Shown one piece after another: positions 12,357 to 25,351 of a stretch of DNA of 64,000 bases. Numbering within the stretch: the stretch's first letter is position 1; each line of letters starts with the position of its first letter. A program made the translations under genes and the position numbers. The DNA is from Adiantum capillus-veneris (Eukaryota > Streptophyta > Polypodiopsida > Polypodiales > Pteridaceae): NCBI GenBank assembly GCA_014529385.2, contig CM043942.1, forward strand, positions 3,363,501 through 3,427,500, read 5' to 3'. A model generated the notes under the pieces. The model saw only the letters and a program-made list of their open reading frames with translations, ran no database searches and had not been told where the DNA came from.

Positions 12357-12634
12357 TATATTTTTATGCATATATATAAATGTATATGTTTTTGGCAAAC
12401 GGCGCAAAGAGGCTACTAAAAAAAAATCGGATGGCCTCTGCCCGTTGTTCTTTAATTTTTTTGGAGAACCGCACATAGAGGCCATTCCAATTTTTTTTGG
12501 AGTAGACTCTATGTGCCACTCGCCAAAAACCACTTTTATTGGTTTTTTGGGTTTTTCCAAGTGTTAGAATGAAGCATGTAGATATTTGTGTTTTAGATTT
12601 TTGCACACTCCAAACGCTTTGGAGGTGTTAAAAG
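11787..12634. mobile_element. Foldback (long terminal inverted repeat) element with (AT)n core
   Basis: The ends 11787-11945 and 12470-12634 are imperfect inverted repeats of about 160 bp. CTTTTGACACCTCCAAAGCG on the left matches the complement of CGCTTTGGAGGTGTTAAAAG on the right, and similarity continues through AAGTGG(C/T)TTTTGGCGA. Inside are repeated GAGGCCATTCCA and TGGAGTGGCCTC half-hairpins, and two (AT)n tracts (about 11970-12072 and 12263-12342). There is no coding capacity, so it is non-autonomous. No clear target-site duplication was found. Confidence 0.75.
11970..12342. repeat. (AT)n/(GT)n microsatellite cluster
   Basis: Long AT runs with GT runs at about 12074-12096 and 12230-12258, inside the foldback element. 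The Tyr-Ile repeat reading frames here are artefacts. Confidence 0.95.
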
Positions 12635-12739
12635 ATGCATTCCCTAGCACTTTGAAACATCCGAAGTGAAAGTTTTTTAAAGTGCTTCATTGTGCTTCCA
12701 AGTGCTCTATATAGTGCTTGAAAGTGATGATACCTCATA

Positions 12740-13390
12740 AACCTTCAAGCTTCATGGCTGGTTATGCAATTCTTAATTTTCTTTTGTTTTTTGATTTCTA
12801 TAGACAGCAATTCATGATATGGAGAGGATGCTACATGAGGTTAGAAGGTAGGCCTCCTTCATGAAGGAGACCTGCAAATACCTAAAGAGAGAAAGCAGGG
12901 CCCTTTTAGTGCCTATTCTACATTCCAAGTCTACCTCAAGGGCTGAAACTGTTATAATTGGTGGAAATTGTGTGGCTTGTGGACAAGTGATGTCGGCCGT
13001 CATTTTTTTTCTTCCATGTGTCCACAAGTACCATCCCTTATGCTTTTCTGTTGTTTGTGCCACTGAGCCCAAGTGTGTTGTACCAGACTAGCAATGGGAG
13101 ATACCTATGAAAGATGTTGGGCCCTTGGGAATGTTTATGAGGAGCCTATAGGTAAGCTGGCAATTTCATAGAACAAGAATCATGTTACTTTGTTATGTAC
13201 ATTAATTGTGTGCTATGTTTCAGGTGACCCAGTGATTGAAAAGGGATGTGACCTAGGCGCTTCCACATCGTCCACAAATGATATGGATGAGCTCTTTGAC
13301 TTGGACACCATGGTGAGGGAGTACAAGAAATTTGACAGAGAGAAGCTCAAGGAGACACCTTGTCCTTTGAAACCTCTTAGTAACTAGATC
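12740..13390 (+). pseudogene. RING/zinc-finger-like gene fragment
   Basis: Plus-strand frames at 12861-13091 and 13190-13387 look like two coding segments. The first has a Cys/His pattern, CVACGQVM then LPCVHKYHPLCFSVVC and a further Cys, resembling a RING-type zinc-binding fold (C-x2-C, C-x-H-x2-H-x2-C). The second is acidic and ends KLKETPCPLKPLSN-stop. The gap between them contains TTTCAG just before the second segment, consistent with an intron acceptor. No start exon was identified. It could be a small host gene or a captured fragment. Confidence 0.4.
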
Positions 13391-14638
13391 TCTCTCCCTC
13401 TAATCAGTCATGAACTAATCAAATGTGGGCAAATTCTTGGCACCGCTACCCTCCTTGGCTTAGTAGTGTGTCATTAGAAGAGTTTAGATGTACATTTTTC
13501 ATTTATACGTACCTCTTTCCAAACAAGCTCATTAAATGAGTAGTTTTCATCATTAGTGTGTGTGTGTGTGTATGTGCTACCAATAATTGAGTCCAATTGT
13601 GCATGAATATTACCTCATTAATTGTGCATCCATTTAGCCAATTTGATTATCATCTTTCATTAACAATTTCCCTTTTGATTCTTGCTCAAAAGTTTCTCAA
13701 ATTGAAAAGGCTAGTACATAATAGTGCTAGGCAAGGAATTGCATGTAGGCAAGCATCTTAGTGTTGCCTTAGATTTCAAACCTACAGTTCTTTGCATCTC
13801 TTCCAACAATCAAAGGCTGATTTTCCAAGGATCATGTATCCATCCGTATTCACAAACACATTGATAGCTTGAAAGAGGTTGATATAGGCAAGCACCATAA
13901 TTGATAGACTGATTATCAATATTTAGTGCTCCTTTGCATCACCTAGAAAGAAAATATCATCAACTTCTTGGTTTCTTGTTGTGTAGTGGATGACATCACC
14001 CTCCCATATACAATGAACTTGCAGCATCAATCAGCCACAACAAGTATCTCAGAGATTTCTCAACAAGTTGATCATAGATCTCATTGGCTACATTCGGGTC
14101 CCATGATGATGCATGTCATTGACTGCTTTAGTCAATAATCCTCAAACTAACCACGCGCTTGATGATGATTTTGTTCTTTGAAGGTATTTGTTATACATAG
14201 GATTGTGTATTTACAAATGATATCCGCACAAAATTTTCTCTTGAGGAAGGTCTTACCACAAAATTGAATTGGGGTAGTGTCTAGTCCACTCAAATTGAGC
14301 ACACAAATAAATTCAAATTCATAAGTGATAGGTAATATATACATTTCCTTGTGTTTTTATACTCTCTTTGACTACACACACACACCCATAAATGCTACAC
14401 ACATTAATTCTTACACATACAATTGTATTCTATGTTACTATATTGTAGATATAAGTCCTTTTTGTTAATTGATTTACTAACAATAGAAACATTGGGGTGC
14501 TAAAATCAATGGGTGGTAGTGATCAATGGAAAATCCAACTCTAATATGTTGTGGTTCTAACCTACACTCATACATCCATTATTTTTGTTGGTGTTATTTC
14601 TTATTGATTTGTTTCACTTGAAAATGTGCATGTCAGAA

Positions 14639-14733
14639 ACTTACAAATTTAAGATTCTTTTATTACTATTTTCTCTAAGTATACAAACTTACAAATTTAA
14701 GATTTCTTTCATTATTATTTTCTCTAAGTATAC
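14639..14733. repeat. Tandem duplication, two units of about 47 bp
   Basis: AAACTTACAAATTTAAGATT followed by a T-rich stretch and TTTTCTCTAAGTATAC occurs twice head to tail with few differences. Confidence 0.9.
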
Positions 14734-15557
14734 AGTAGGAAAAACTTCCCTACTCTTGCTTCTAGCTCTCAAACTAACAATTTGTTGCGTGCTACGTTTA
14801 CTTTTCTGACTATTTATTTCAATTCTCATTATTATTTTTAACAATAATATGTGAATTCCAACCTTCATCTCATTCCTTCATTCCATCTTTCATGAACCTA
14901 ATTATCAAATAGAGTCGCGACTCATGAAAAAACATTACCTTGTCTCAAAAATTGTCAACCTCATCCAATATAAGCCACCACTAGATGGCTTCATGTACAA
15001 CACATTTGGATCACCAATAGCATCCATATATATCCCTCCAACAACAGTCATATAATTCACCATGCTGCAGTCCTTATCTCCTTCACATTTTGCAATATGT
15101 CACTACAAAATCTTTAGTAGGCATTTGCGAGATAACATCTTGTGATATTTTAAGGAACTTGTTGAAAATAATTTGGAAATTAGAAGTGCCACAGGAAGGG
15201 CTTTTTCTTTTTAGGGTCCTATAAGATCATTATTGGACAAGCTTAAAGCAAAGTAAAATTTCTAAAATATTAACTTTATGTGGACCTGGTTTTGTCCTCT
15301 ATATTGTAATTTTTTTGGCTTGTGTTACAGCTTCTAAATTCTTTTCGATTCTTACTTATTTTGTTATATAGTATCTGCTGATGAATTAGCTAAAATATTT
15401 TTTTGTTCTATAGTATCTGCATTATGAATAAGCTGAAATTTTCATGTAATTGGGAGTTCTTTTGATATAGTCTTAGTTGAGGATGTTCATCTTTAGGATT
15501 CTAAAGTTTCCATTGTATTCTCATAATCTAAATTGTTGAAGGGGGACTGGAGAAGGG

Positions 15558-15688
<131 letters not shown>

Positions 15689-16559
15689 ATTTACTTGCTT
15701 CATCATTTCACATTATATGTTTCATTACCTGAGCAAGTTATCTAAGTCATTACCATGTTTCCATAAAAGTTTAATTGTTTTTATTCTTGAAACCTTAGAA
15801 AGTTTGTTATATCAAGAAAAGTTTGATTGTGCCATGGTTAATTTTTTATCCTTTTTTTCTAAGACCGTATTCTTTATGAATACATTTAATATATAGATTG
15901 ATTTGGCAAGACCTCAAATAATGCTTCAAGAATTTAGAAAAAGAAGATATATCAAGTAATAAGCCTCTTATTCTTCTCAAACCCTTCATTAGACTTACAT
16001 TTAAAGATTAGTTTCAACTTTCCATTTTTCGAGAGGAACAATTATTATAGTATTTTGCTAATTGCAAAAGGTTATACAATTTCACTTGTTAGGCAGTTCA
16101 GATGGACATTCTTATTTCTAAACAAAGGCACTAGCGGGTAGATGTTAGGGTATAGGGAAAGTACACCTAAAAACATAAGTGTGAAATATATACATGTCCC
16201 TTTACTTGCTCGTATAATTTTGTAAGACTGTAGCCATAAAACTGGCCCACACTTGAGGTAAAATTTCTTCTCTCCAATACTTTGTTATTTTGTATCTATC
16301 CACTCTATTGTGAAGTGTATCTTTAATAGAGGTTGTCCCTTCTCTGTAATCATTTGTATCTTCCAATTTTATCATTTAAGTTAGGTTTCCACTTCATTGT
16401 TATGTTCTTCAATTATTATTATTTGATTTTTAATCTAACTATTTATTCATCCATTGAAAAGTTGACTTTGCAGCTTTTCACCCACTATCCCTTGCTTAAA
16501 GGCACTACCTTTCCACTATTTTATCGGCCATGTAGTTTAGGGGGCCTCCACACGGAGGG

Positions 16560-16945
16560 AGGGTAAATTGTTTTGAGGTACCCCCTCCCTCTTCCACTAG
16601 CTACAACTCAAAGGGGTCTAGTTAGATACCCCCACACAAAGGGGGTTAATCATAAAAGAGATGCTAAATTGGTTGATTTGACTTCCCCACACTCACACAC
16701 ACACATAGTTTCCGGATTGGGATAATTTGTTTGTTTGTTTTTCCACCAATACTTGAGATCTCAATTAGAGAGAAACAAATGGTGTATAATGAAAACGGAT
16801 GCGGCAAGGAAACAACTACAAAGATGGAGCGTTATGAGATTGCTAAGAGTCTCAATATCCACTCTCCAACCAATTTTTGCCCTTTAGAGGTCCCCTCAAG
16901 CTGCATTTAGACCGGCCCATGGCCTCTGGCCCTTGGCTTGACATA
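16560..16945 (-). repeat. LTR remnant of an older gypsy element
   Basis: On the minus strand a purine-rich run, AAGGGGGGAGTTA (about 16946-16960), sits directly before TGTCAAGCCAAGGGCCAGAGG. That is the arrangement of a polypurine tract and a 3' LTR start. The integrase relic lies upstream in the same orientation. The GGCCTCTGGCCCTTGGC block recurs at about 49205-49222. The far LTR end was not defined. Confidence 0.55.
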
Positions 16946-17039
16946 ACTCCCCCCTTGGAGAAGCATTTTTGTCCTTGAAAACAAAAGTGCAAAATTCCTT
17001 CTTGAGAACACTAATGTTTTCCCAAGTGGTACCTTCCTC

Positions 17040-18130
17040 AAATGTGTCTTTCCACTTGACTAATGCTTGTCAACATACATGATGATGTGTACATAGATCA
17101 TGAAAGTTGAGAATACGCTTAGGATCATGCGGCTAAGTTGGAAGTTCAATGAAAGAACTAAAATATGTTGATCAATAACATTGTCATCCTTCTGTAAGAA
17201 TTTATTTAAATGACTTATAGGGAATACTAGATGAATGTGAGAGTGTGCAAGTAACCAGACTTTGTAGTCCATATCACCAACTCACTTGAGTATCTTAAGA
17301 GGACCACAATACCTCAGAGATAATTTAGGTGTTGGCTTTGTCTTTAAACTTTCTGAATGCTCTAGCACACACAGAAAAACCTCTTCCCCTGACTTGCCGA
17401 TGTTTCTCATTAGCATACTTTTTATACCGATCTTATGCTTGTCAAACATTTGGAAGAGCCAGTCTCAGCATTTCCATGTGGTCTTAGAGGAAATTCTTGA
17501 CCTCCTAAATCTTTTCAGCCACCAACCATGCGTAACTGGTGACCTAGGTTGAAAACCATACATAAGCATGAAAGGACTAACACAAGTTCTCACATGCTTA
17601 GAACTATTGTAAGAAAGCTTGAGAATAGGGAGATAATCATCCCAATCCAACTACTTCTTGCTAATGTATGCTCGTAGCATATACTCTAGCACTTTGTTGA
17701 CACGTTCAATCTAACCATCCATTTTAGGATGATATGTAGTAATGATGTTGAGTTGTGTACCCAATCGTTTAAACACATCTCTCCAAAAATGACTGTTAAA
17801 CTTGGGATCATGATCACTTACAATGTTACTTGGCAGCCCATACAACTTGTGGACATTGTTAACAAATAACTTAGCTAACCCTAAAGTCTTAATTGTGAAC
17901 GTGGTTGCAATAAACCTGCAAAGTTTAGTCAACCGGTCTACGACCACCCATACCAAGTCATGACCTCGTATAATGGTTGGTAAATCCACAATGAAATCCA
18001 CAAAGATAATTTCCTATTTACCATTAGGAATCTCAAAAGGATGCAAGAGACGTCCTCCCTTCAAGTGTTGTGCTTTATTTACTTGACATTTCTGGTAATG
18101 CAAGACATAGTCTTGAACATAGCCGTGTAG
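17040..18130 (-). pseudogene. Ty3/gypsy integrase relic (second family)
   Basis: Minus-strand frames give an integrase core: MDFIVDLP (first Asp), VVVDRLTK, KLYGLPSNIVSDHDPKF (second Asp), then TTYHPKMDG-stop-IERVN around the catalytic Glu, and LPILKLSYNSSKH. Integrase inserts the retroelement cDNA. Stops and frameshifts at about 17710, 17650 and 17460 show it is dead. It differs from the integrases at 25.4 and 32.6 kb, so it is a separate gypsy family. Confidence 0.8.
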
Positions 18131-18640
18131 ACCTGGCAGTAAAATTACTTCCACCTATGTTAGTTTCTTCAAGCACTATCTTGCAACAATGTGCACGTGG
18201 ACTACACTTTTGCAAGTGTCTTTCTCATTCTCTTGCTTATCTCGCGGATATTTTTTTTAAAATTTCCGCTTCTACTACCACACACACATTTCACCCAAGC
18301 AGCTGCATCCATGCACTCTTCACATATTCTAGAAGGCTTTATGTAGTGGTGCCAAAAGAGCTCTCTTTTCATGAAAATGTGTTGAACAAGGAGAAAAATA
18401 AAGAAGCTCTTCTTCAAAGTACTCTCACACTAAGCACAACACAAAATGCTAGCTCCACTTGCACCCATAATGCTTTATAATAACAATGCTTCCTAGAAAA
18501 ATGCCAAGAATCTGTTATTTTTCATAAATATTTGCTCTAAAAAATTATAGATATTTTGTTATCAATTAAATTAATCACTCCCACTTGATTAAGATAATTT
18601 AACATTCTTCACAAAATTAGAGAGAGAAAGAGGGGGGAGG
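18131..18640. other. Repeat segment shared with the 38.7-kb region
   Basis: The stretch at about 18390-18480 (GAAGCTCTTCTTCAAAG, then ACACAAAATG) resembles the complement of 38735-38830 and the sequence at 39060-39115. It may be the end region of a CACTA-type element. No gene was recognised. Confidence 0.35.
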
Positions 18641-18689
18641 GAGAGATGAATGGACGACAAAAAAAAAATCATAACTTAAAGTATACAAA

Positions 18690-21600
18690 ATGTTTATGAA
18701 TCATCTTTCAAAAGATCTCTACAAGAAGCATCATCCAATTCTAAGCACATGGCTCCTAAATCAATAAAGAGAGAAATAGAATTGTCATTTGTGGTTGTGT
18801 TAGCTTCATCATCTTCAAATTTGTCATCCTCCATCTCATCATCATCATGGAAATCATTCTCACTAAGACTTGCGGCGATGGGACTTGAATCAGAGATCTC
18901 TCTCTCCTCTATCTCCCCCTCATCCAAAGTAGTAGGTGGGAGAGGATCGAAGAAGATCTCCACTTCATAGTGGAAAACATGGTTCTCCCCCAAGGTGTTA
19001 CATGAACTACGAACCAAAGTTTTGGTTGGTGGATTGTTGGGATATAGATGACCTATAGAAGAGAAGTTCAAAGTGAGTAGCATTGGTATAATTAATGTTA
19101 CGAGAAAATAAGGGTAAAGAAGGTAGTCATTCACCTTCTCACAATAGCGTGGAAAAAATAAATTGTCATAGCTCTCTATGTGATGAGTACTAGAGTCCAC
19201 CATGTAGAGGCCATTCTCATGCCATCTAGATACATTTGCAAACCACTTGCACTCGAAGATGAAGGTATGAAAGGTTCTAAAATTAACCTTTAGTATCCAT
19301 TCAATAGTCCCACAATACCTGGCTTCATCACCATCTGTGTCAAAGTTGCCCATGATGCCATAGTCCATGGTGATCCGATGCTCATCAATGTGGCGTGTAT
19401 AAAAGTGTCGACCCTTTGACCACATAGAGTTAAAGGAAATGCACTACAAAATAAGAAAATATATTTTATCAATTACAAAGATAAAATCAAGAAAAAACTA
19501 TACAATATGGTTATATGAGTAATCAACCTTTGATATGCAACCTCGTGCATACTCCCATTATTTGTCAGTGATGTCTTCTCCGCGTGCTTTTGCTTTGGTC
19601 ATTCTCTCATGATTCCATTCGGCACTAATGAGATCTGGGAAACATGCAATGTGTTTAGGCACTGGGGGTGCTCTCCTGCCTCCATGCGCTTGCTTCCATG
19701 CTTCCCTCTCTTGCAAATGCCTTGCCTTTTCCATTGTCCACAAGTCCACCCACTTGGTCATAACCTTTGCATTGAGGATACAAAAGGTATTGACCACTCG
19801 GCATAGATCCATATCCATGTTAAATAATTTTCCCTTTCCACTTGGCAAGTGTGAATTCATCCTTGCAAAACAAATGCCTCTTGCACGATCCACCCTTCAG
19901 CCATGCATGCCTCTGGCTGGGACCGTAGCCACACAAAAGAGTCTTTAAAAACCTCTCGAAAAAGAACTACACCCCTCGTGCATGCATTACTCCACATAGA
20001 TCGATCTCCTCAACCACGTGAATCAAGAGGTGTATTTGGCTATGAGAATCGATAGAGGAAGTGTATCCTCAATGGCACACATGGTTTCCACTGCAAGTGT
20101 TTGAGCAGCAAGATGGCATCTATTTGAATTTTCTTGGAGCTTACAAATCTACGATAAAACACATAAGAGTACACTAAGTTCTAGTTGAGAGTACCGTGTA
20201 CATAGAAAAGGCCTTGTGGTGTACCTTACTAAATCTCCACCCGAGTTTGAAAATAGCTTCCCTGAATTTCTTGTCCCGGCATATACACATATTCACCGGA
20301 AAAATGAACTACAATGTCAAAATAATAAGCGAGAAAGTGAGAGAAATTCATACACACAAATCAATTTCTAGAGAAAATGAGGGAGAGGGACAGAATAGAG
20401 AGATAGAGTTACCTGTAGCATCTTGTGTCAATCATGGGTCTTAAACCCATACAATTGAACACTTTCACCTTTCTTTGCTTTTGTGAAAGCTCCTTCTAGT
20501 GACCTCATGTATCATGTTGGTGTACAAATAGACGCAATGGTACCCTTCACTTGATCTAGATCTTCTTTGACTAGCATCCATGGTGCTTTAGGAAGCACAA
20601 TCTTCCCATTGGGGGCTCAACATGGAGTGGCAAAGGTGGGGAGACGTTTCAAGACCCTCAAATCCTCCCTTGCCCCTAATGAGTCCTTTTTACCAATAAT
20701 GTGGTCCATACGGTGTTAGCTACATTCTTGAATATGTGCAATATGGAAGTCTTAAAAATATGGAATACCTTGACATACCTTTTGGTGGAGTAGTCGGGGC
20801 CGGATCAGTGTTGTAGTGCTCATCCGAAATAGTTTCCCAATATACCATCGTACGCTTTAGATACGTCTTCCCATTTGCTAAAGCCTCATATTTTCTATGA
20901 CCTTGGGATAAGAAATGATGGTTGTTTGGATAGATTACCTTGCACAGGGAATCTAGCCTCTCTGTCACCAAAATAATGGCCCACAAGAAGGGCAGGCATT
21001 GTGGCCCAATGTGGACAACCCTGCACATATATCATATCGTTAGAGAGAAGCTTCAAACTACAAATGGTAACTAGAGAGGAGAATGAAAATAGCATACTAC
21101 AAATCTCTCCAAGCCTAAGATAGTTGTGCATAGTCCACATAAGTATTCCCCTCACATACTATGTAACCTCTCTTGACTAAGGGCCACATATGCCCGGTCA
21201 CTAATCATCACTATCATGTAATGGTGGTGGGAACTCAAAGTCTGGGGTAACTTGAGCCATTTAACTAACTTATTAGTTAATGTAATTATACAAAGCACCA
21301 TCTTCCACCAAGATTCATACCTTTTTACCTTAGATAGACCCATGCATACGCATGAACTCATGTGGACCAAGGTCGACTGCTACATTGAAGCTGTGATATA
21401 GCACTCGTGCATCGGTTTGGTGTGTGTTACCTCCACATTAGAGAAACAAGAGGAGGACTCAAGAGACAGTTGTTGCACCATGTGTACTTCTTTCTCCTTA
21501 CTTTGGGCAATAGATTTTTCCTTGAGACAATCCTTTTTGTCATGTCCACTCCCTAAACATGTAAACCATATTTTTTTCTTTTTAGCTTTCTCAAACTCTT

Positions 21601-21985
21601 CACTAGACAAGACCCCTAGACCCCTTGATCTTCTTGGATGCCTGAAATGCAGCTACTATAAACTTTCTTCTATTTTGCTCATGTTGTGTGTGTGCATTCG
21701 CATGTGCAGTGTCAAGACAATGAGTGTGTTATGTGATGCTTTTTCATCGGGATCGTCATGTATATTCGTCTTGGGGTCCTGGGTTTTGACATGGCTTGAT
21801 GGGAGCACACCTAGTTTGTAGGAGCAAGGACATGGATGTCCAATTCGCCATGACTCCGACTGCTTTGCCCTGGTAGTTTTGAAGAGCTTGGGGGAGGGGG
21901 CATCGTGGGCACCCTCCCCTACTTCAAGATTTTGAATTTCAATCCTACGGTTAATCTTGGATTTCTCAACTAAGCCTTCCAACAT
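18690..21985 (-). mobile_element. CACTA (En/Spm) transposon relic, copy 1
   Basis: Minus-strand pieces of a Tnp2-type transposase in the expected order: a Cys-containing segment (21610-21380), MRGILMWTMHNYL (about 21155), LVGHYFGDREARFP, a segment around 20590 ending in a (L)KTHD-type motif, and DUF4216-like and acidic C-terminal parts at 19472-18694. Many stops and frameshifts. It belongs to the same family as 46160-47870, with which it aligns closely over the C-terminal part. The ends were not found. Confidence 0.75.
18694..19472 (-). pseudogene. Tnp2 C-terminal region with DUF4216-like domain
   Basis: WSKGRHFYTRHIDEHR, IMGNFDTDGDEARYCGTIE and FHTFIFECKWF fit the DUF4216 domain found at the C-terminus of plant En/Spm transposases (YYG-I-x-I and F-x-C-x-W). 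A Pro-rich stretch and an acidic tail rich in Asp/Glu follow to the stop at 18694. The copy at 47105-47846 is its sister. Confidence 0.7.
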
Positions 21986-22033
21986 GAAGGCACCAATGAC
22001 TTTTAGCTATGGTGCTATCGATCGGCTCTACAG

Positions 22034-23660
22034 TGTCATAAAATCTAATATCGAACCAACCCAAATGATTTTCTCATATTAGAATGATCATTTAATGTGG
22101 GAGAATAAACGGGAACGAGGGTTAAGATATAGACATGTGCTTAATAGATCTATCTCAACACAGGGTCAATGGTAAGGGGCCCAAATGAGAGATGGTCTAT
22201 CAAAGAGTAAGGCTAACCAATGGAGAATAAGACCTTAGGATTAGCTTCGTTGAAGACCTCCCATAATTAGTGTAAAAGTCCTTTGACCTTAGGTAAGCTA
22301 AGGCTGAGATTGAGGTCGGAACCCGGCCCAAGCTTGAGGTGTTTGAGGTGCTTGTTGTGCTTAATGACTAAGGTGCTTGAGGTGCCTCATGACTGAGATG
22401 CTTGAGATGCTTGATGTGCTTGATGATTGAGATGCTTGAGGTGCTTGTCATGCTTGAGAGGGCTGTACTTGAGGTGAGAACCCAACCCAAGCTTGAGTGG
22501 CTTAAGTGCCAAGCTTGTGGTGAGAACTAGGCCCAAGTTTGAGGGGCTTGAGGTGGCACAAAAGTCAAAGCTAATTCCTACAAGGAAGGGGCGAGCCCTA
22601 TAAGAAGGGGGATGAGAGAGAACACACACACACTCACACAAGGCATTCTTGGTACAAAGAAAGTAAAAGGGACACTTGTCAAGCCCCTAGCTAGGTTACC
22701 CTCATGGTGTGCCTAAAGCCTATTGGTTGGTCTTCCAAGGGATCCATTGATAATTTAGCACAACTAACTAAGTGTTAGCATTTATCAAGCCCTCTATCTT
22801 AAAGGGGAAAGGGGGACACTTGTCCCAAGGCTACCCTTGTTGCTTGGTATGACTCTTTCTTGTGATTGGCTAGGACTGGAGGGGTCCAATGAGCTTCAAG
22901 CATGAGCTACAAGGGGGGGGGTCGACCAAAGCAAGTAGGGGGGCTGCTTAGGGCGTATACTCTCCCACACACACTCACACATAGTCTCATTGTGCATTGT
23001 AAAAAGTGCAAGAGCTCCCTCTCCTTCTCCAAGCAAGTAGAGGTTGAGATCCTACACCAACACTCTTGGCTATGGAGCGAAAATCCAACCAAGAGCCATG
23101 CTTTAATCCTTAAGCTTGACATCTTCTCCATCTTCATTACTATGCTATTATGTATGCTATCAAGAAGAGTGATGATAAATGAGGAGCTAATTCTTTCTCC
23201 TATGAAATGTTTCTTCTTCCTCTTCCCTACCCTCATTCCCTGCTAGCTCTCTCCACCTTCAAAGGTGTTTGAGGTCCTGGGACTGAGACTTGGGATATTT
23301 AATACTTTCTTCAAAGATTTTGTTATTCTTGTGATGCATGAAGCTTTCCATCTTCATTGCATCACCTAGGTCTTAAGGAACACAACGATTGTATTGTAAC
23401 AATTCTCTCTTAATGGGAGAAATCATAATACAAATGCCTATTGGAGGAGGGACCGGCTCTACATAAATCTGGTCCTCAGCTATTGTCATGTTCTCTAAAT
23501 TCTCTCTCTTGCAAAAGTATTGTTCATGCCAAGTTAACTAGTTGCTATGTTTATGTTGTTATCTTCAATTATGATCACCCGCTATGCTCACAAAGTAATT
23601 TTTCAAAACTACTGTCATTAATTTTTGCTACTCTCAAGTTAATAGGCCAATTCCATTACA
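22034..23660 (+). repeat. 5' LTR of element A
   Basis: Begins TGTCATAAAATC and ends CCATTACA, followed by primer site TTGGTATCAGAG. It contains a CTTGAGGTGCTTG-type minisatellite (about 22330-22460). A TATAAAT-like core promoter was not confidently placed. Confidence 0.9.
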
Positions 23661-23742
23661 TTGGTATCAGAGTATTTGGTATGTCTTTTCTTGCTTAAGA
23701 AGAGAGGTCCGTAAGTGGCCTATGAATGGTTGATTTTGCTTA

Positions 23743-24984
23743 TTATATTAGGGTAAGCGGAACTGGGATTGGTATTTGAGCTGCTCTGATCCACCAAAGC
23801 TCCATTTCTGATTGAGTTTTGTGGTATGGGGAATCAAGCTTACCCTGGCTATAGTCCAATTCTCTGTTCTTAAGGGATAGGGATACTCTTTCCATTTTTT
23901 GACATTTCTGAATTTGAGCTTCATCCAATTTCATAACAAATATAAGTTTTCCTTCACAATATACTTCTTGCATATTATAGTATCTCACCATAGCAAATTG
24001 AACAGTTTTTATACTCATCCAAATGTTATTGAAAACATTATACTCAAAAGAAGATTTTTTTTCTGTTTTTCATATGGCATCGTTCCTTCTATATGATAGT
24101 ACTCTCCAAAATGTTCGGGTATTTCTTCATTTAACAAAGTCCTAACTTTCCCAACATTGTGAGGCCTAGGCAACCCAAAAGCTTTAATCTTGTAATACTT
24201 TAAAACCTGAAACCAGGTTTTAGAGATGGCCCTGTAACCCCTTCTACTCACCCCCACTGTGCCACAAACTTCTTGCATTTGAGAAGGTTGGACTAGTAAA
24301 CCCATATCTTATCTTTCAGTAAATTTTGAAATACCAAATTCTTCTGAGTTTGATTTTCAGGAAGTTCCAAAATTTTAAGAATATCAGTTTTGTTCATTAC
24401 CTCATTCAAAAATCTCACCCTTTCTTGAACATTGGACATATCAAATCCTAAAAGACTAGTCACATGTTCTCTAGTAATCTTTAATCTTTTTTTTCTTCGT
24501 CCAGAACCTTCTGTTAAGTTTACTACATCTCATTTGTTTTACTTCGTGCTCTTAATCCTATTGGAGTTTCTTTTAAAGTCCGAAGCTGGTGATTTTCTTG
24601 TTTTAGAGATGCTATTTGGTTTTCAAGTTCTAAAATTCTTGTTGCATTTAAAGACAAAACAGTTTTGAGATATTAAATGTAATGTGTATGATCAATGTGT
24701 AAATGAGATAACCTAGAACTATATCTTAGTAAGACATCACCAACAAATCTCATCAAATCATGAGGTGTGTGAAAAGATAGATACCTTTCAGTGCTAGGAT
24801 CCAGTGGATACAAGTTCCCATCTGTCCATATATCAATGTGTTTCTTTCCCTCGTTGTGAAGTTGTTGTGCTTCATTTGCAGTTGTAACTGGTCTTTAGAC
24901 ACTCCGTGTAGTAGCATATTCCTGGCTTAGCTTAATGTTCAAGTGAAACTTGTGGTTACCACTAATGGAAGATGTATTAGTCAT
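23743..24984 (-). pseudogene. Unknown gene, copy 2, antisense inside element A
   Basis: Starts at ATG 24984 (MTNTSSISGNHKFHLNIKLS) with one stop after YATTRSV. It continues with HIDIWTDGNLYPLDPSTERY, then a coiled-coil heptad stretch ILELENQIASLKQENHQL, then REHVTSLLGFDMSNVQERVRF. The segment at 24305-23760 follows and aligns with the copy at 4160-4560. Introns are likely between these blocks. I do not recognise the family. It replaces gag, protease, RT and RNase H of element A, so it is either a captured gene or an insertion combined with a deletion. Confidence 0.45.
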
Positions 24985-25351
24985 TGTAAGTAATGAAGGA
25001 GCAGAAAGTATAATGGAAATAACGTAGCGGCAGAACAAGGTGCATCAGAGAAGAAGAGATAAAGCTCGTAAAAGGTGAGAGAAAAAAGAGAGATTAAGTG
25101 ATTCAAAAGTGGAAACAACTATTTTCCGCCAAGTGAAGTAAATGAAAACAAATTTCGAGGTGAGCCACAAAGGAATGTGAAGAAAATGATATCTTTTGGC
25201 ATATTTAGAGATATGTACCTAGATACGCTTTAGATTGCGTAGATATGCTTTAAATGACCAAAACGAGCAAATTTGGAGCCGTTTTGACCATAAACGGCTC
25301 TACTAATTAGTAATTTAATCAATTCCTTACACAGCCCTTTTTGAGTCGTTT

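Noticed and set aside
15106-15120. CACTACAAAATC as a possible CACTA 5' end for the relic at 18.7-22 kb
   Set aside because: A single short match, with no inverted partner or target duplication found and an unrelated gypsy relic in between.
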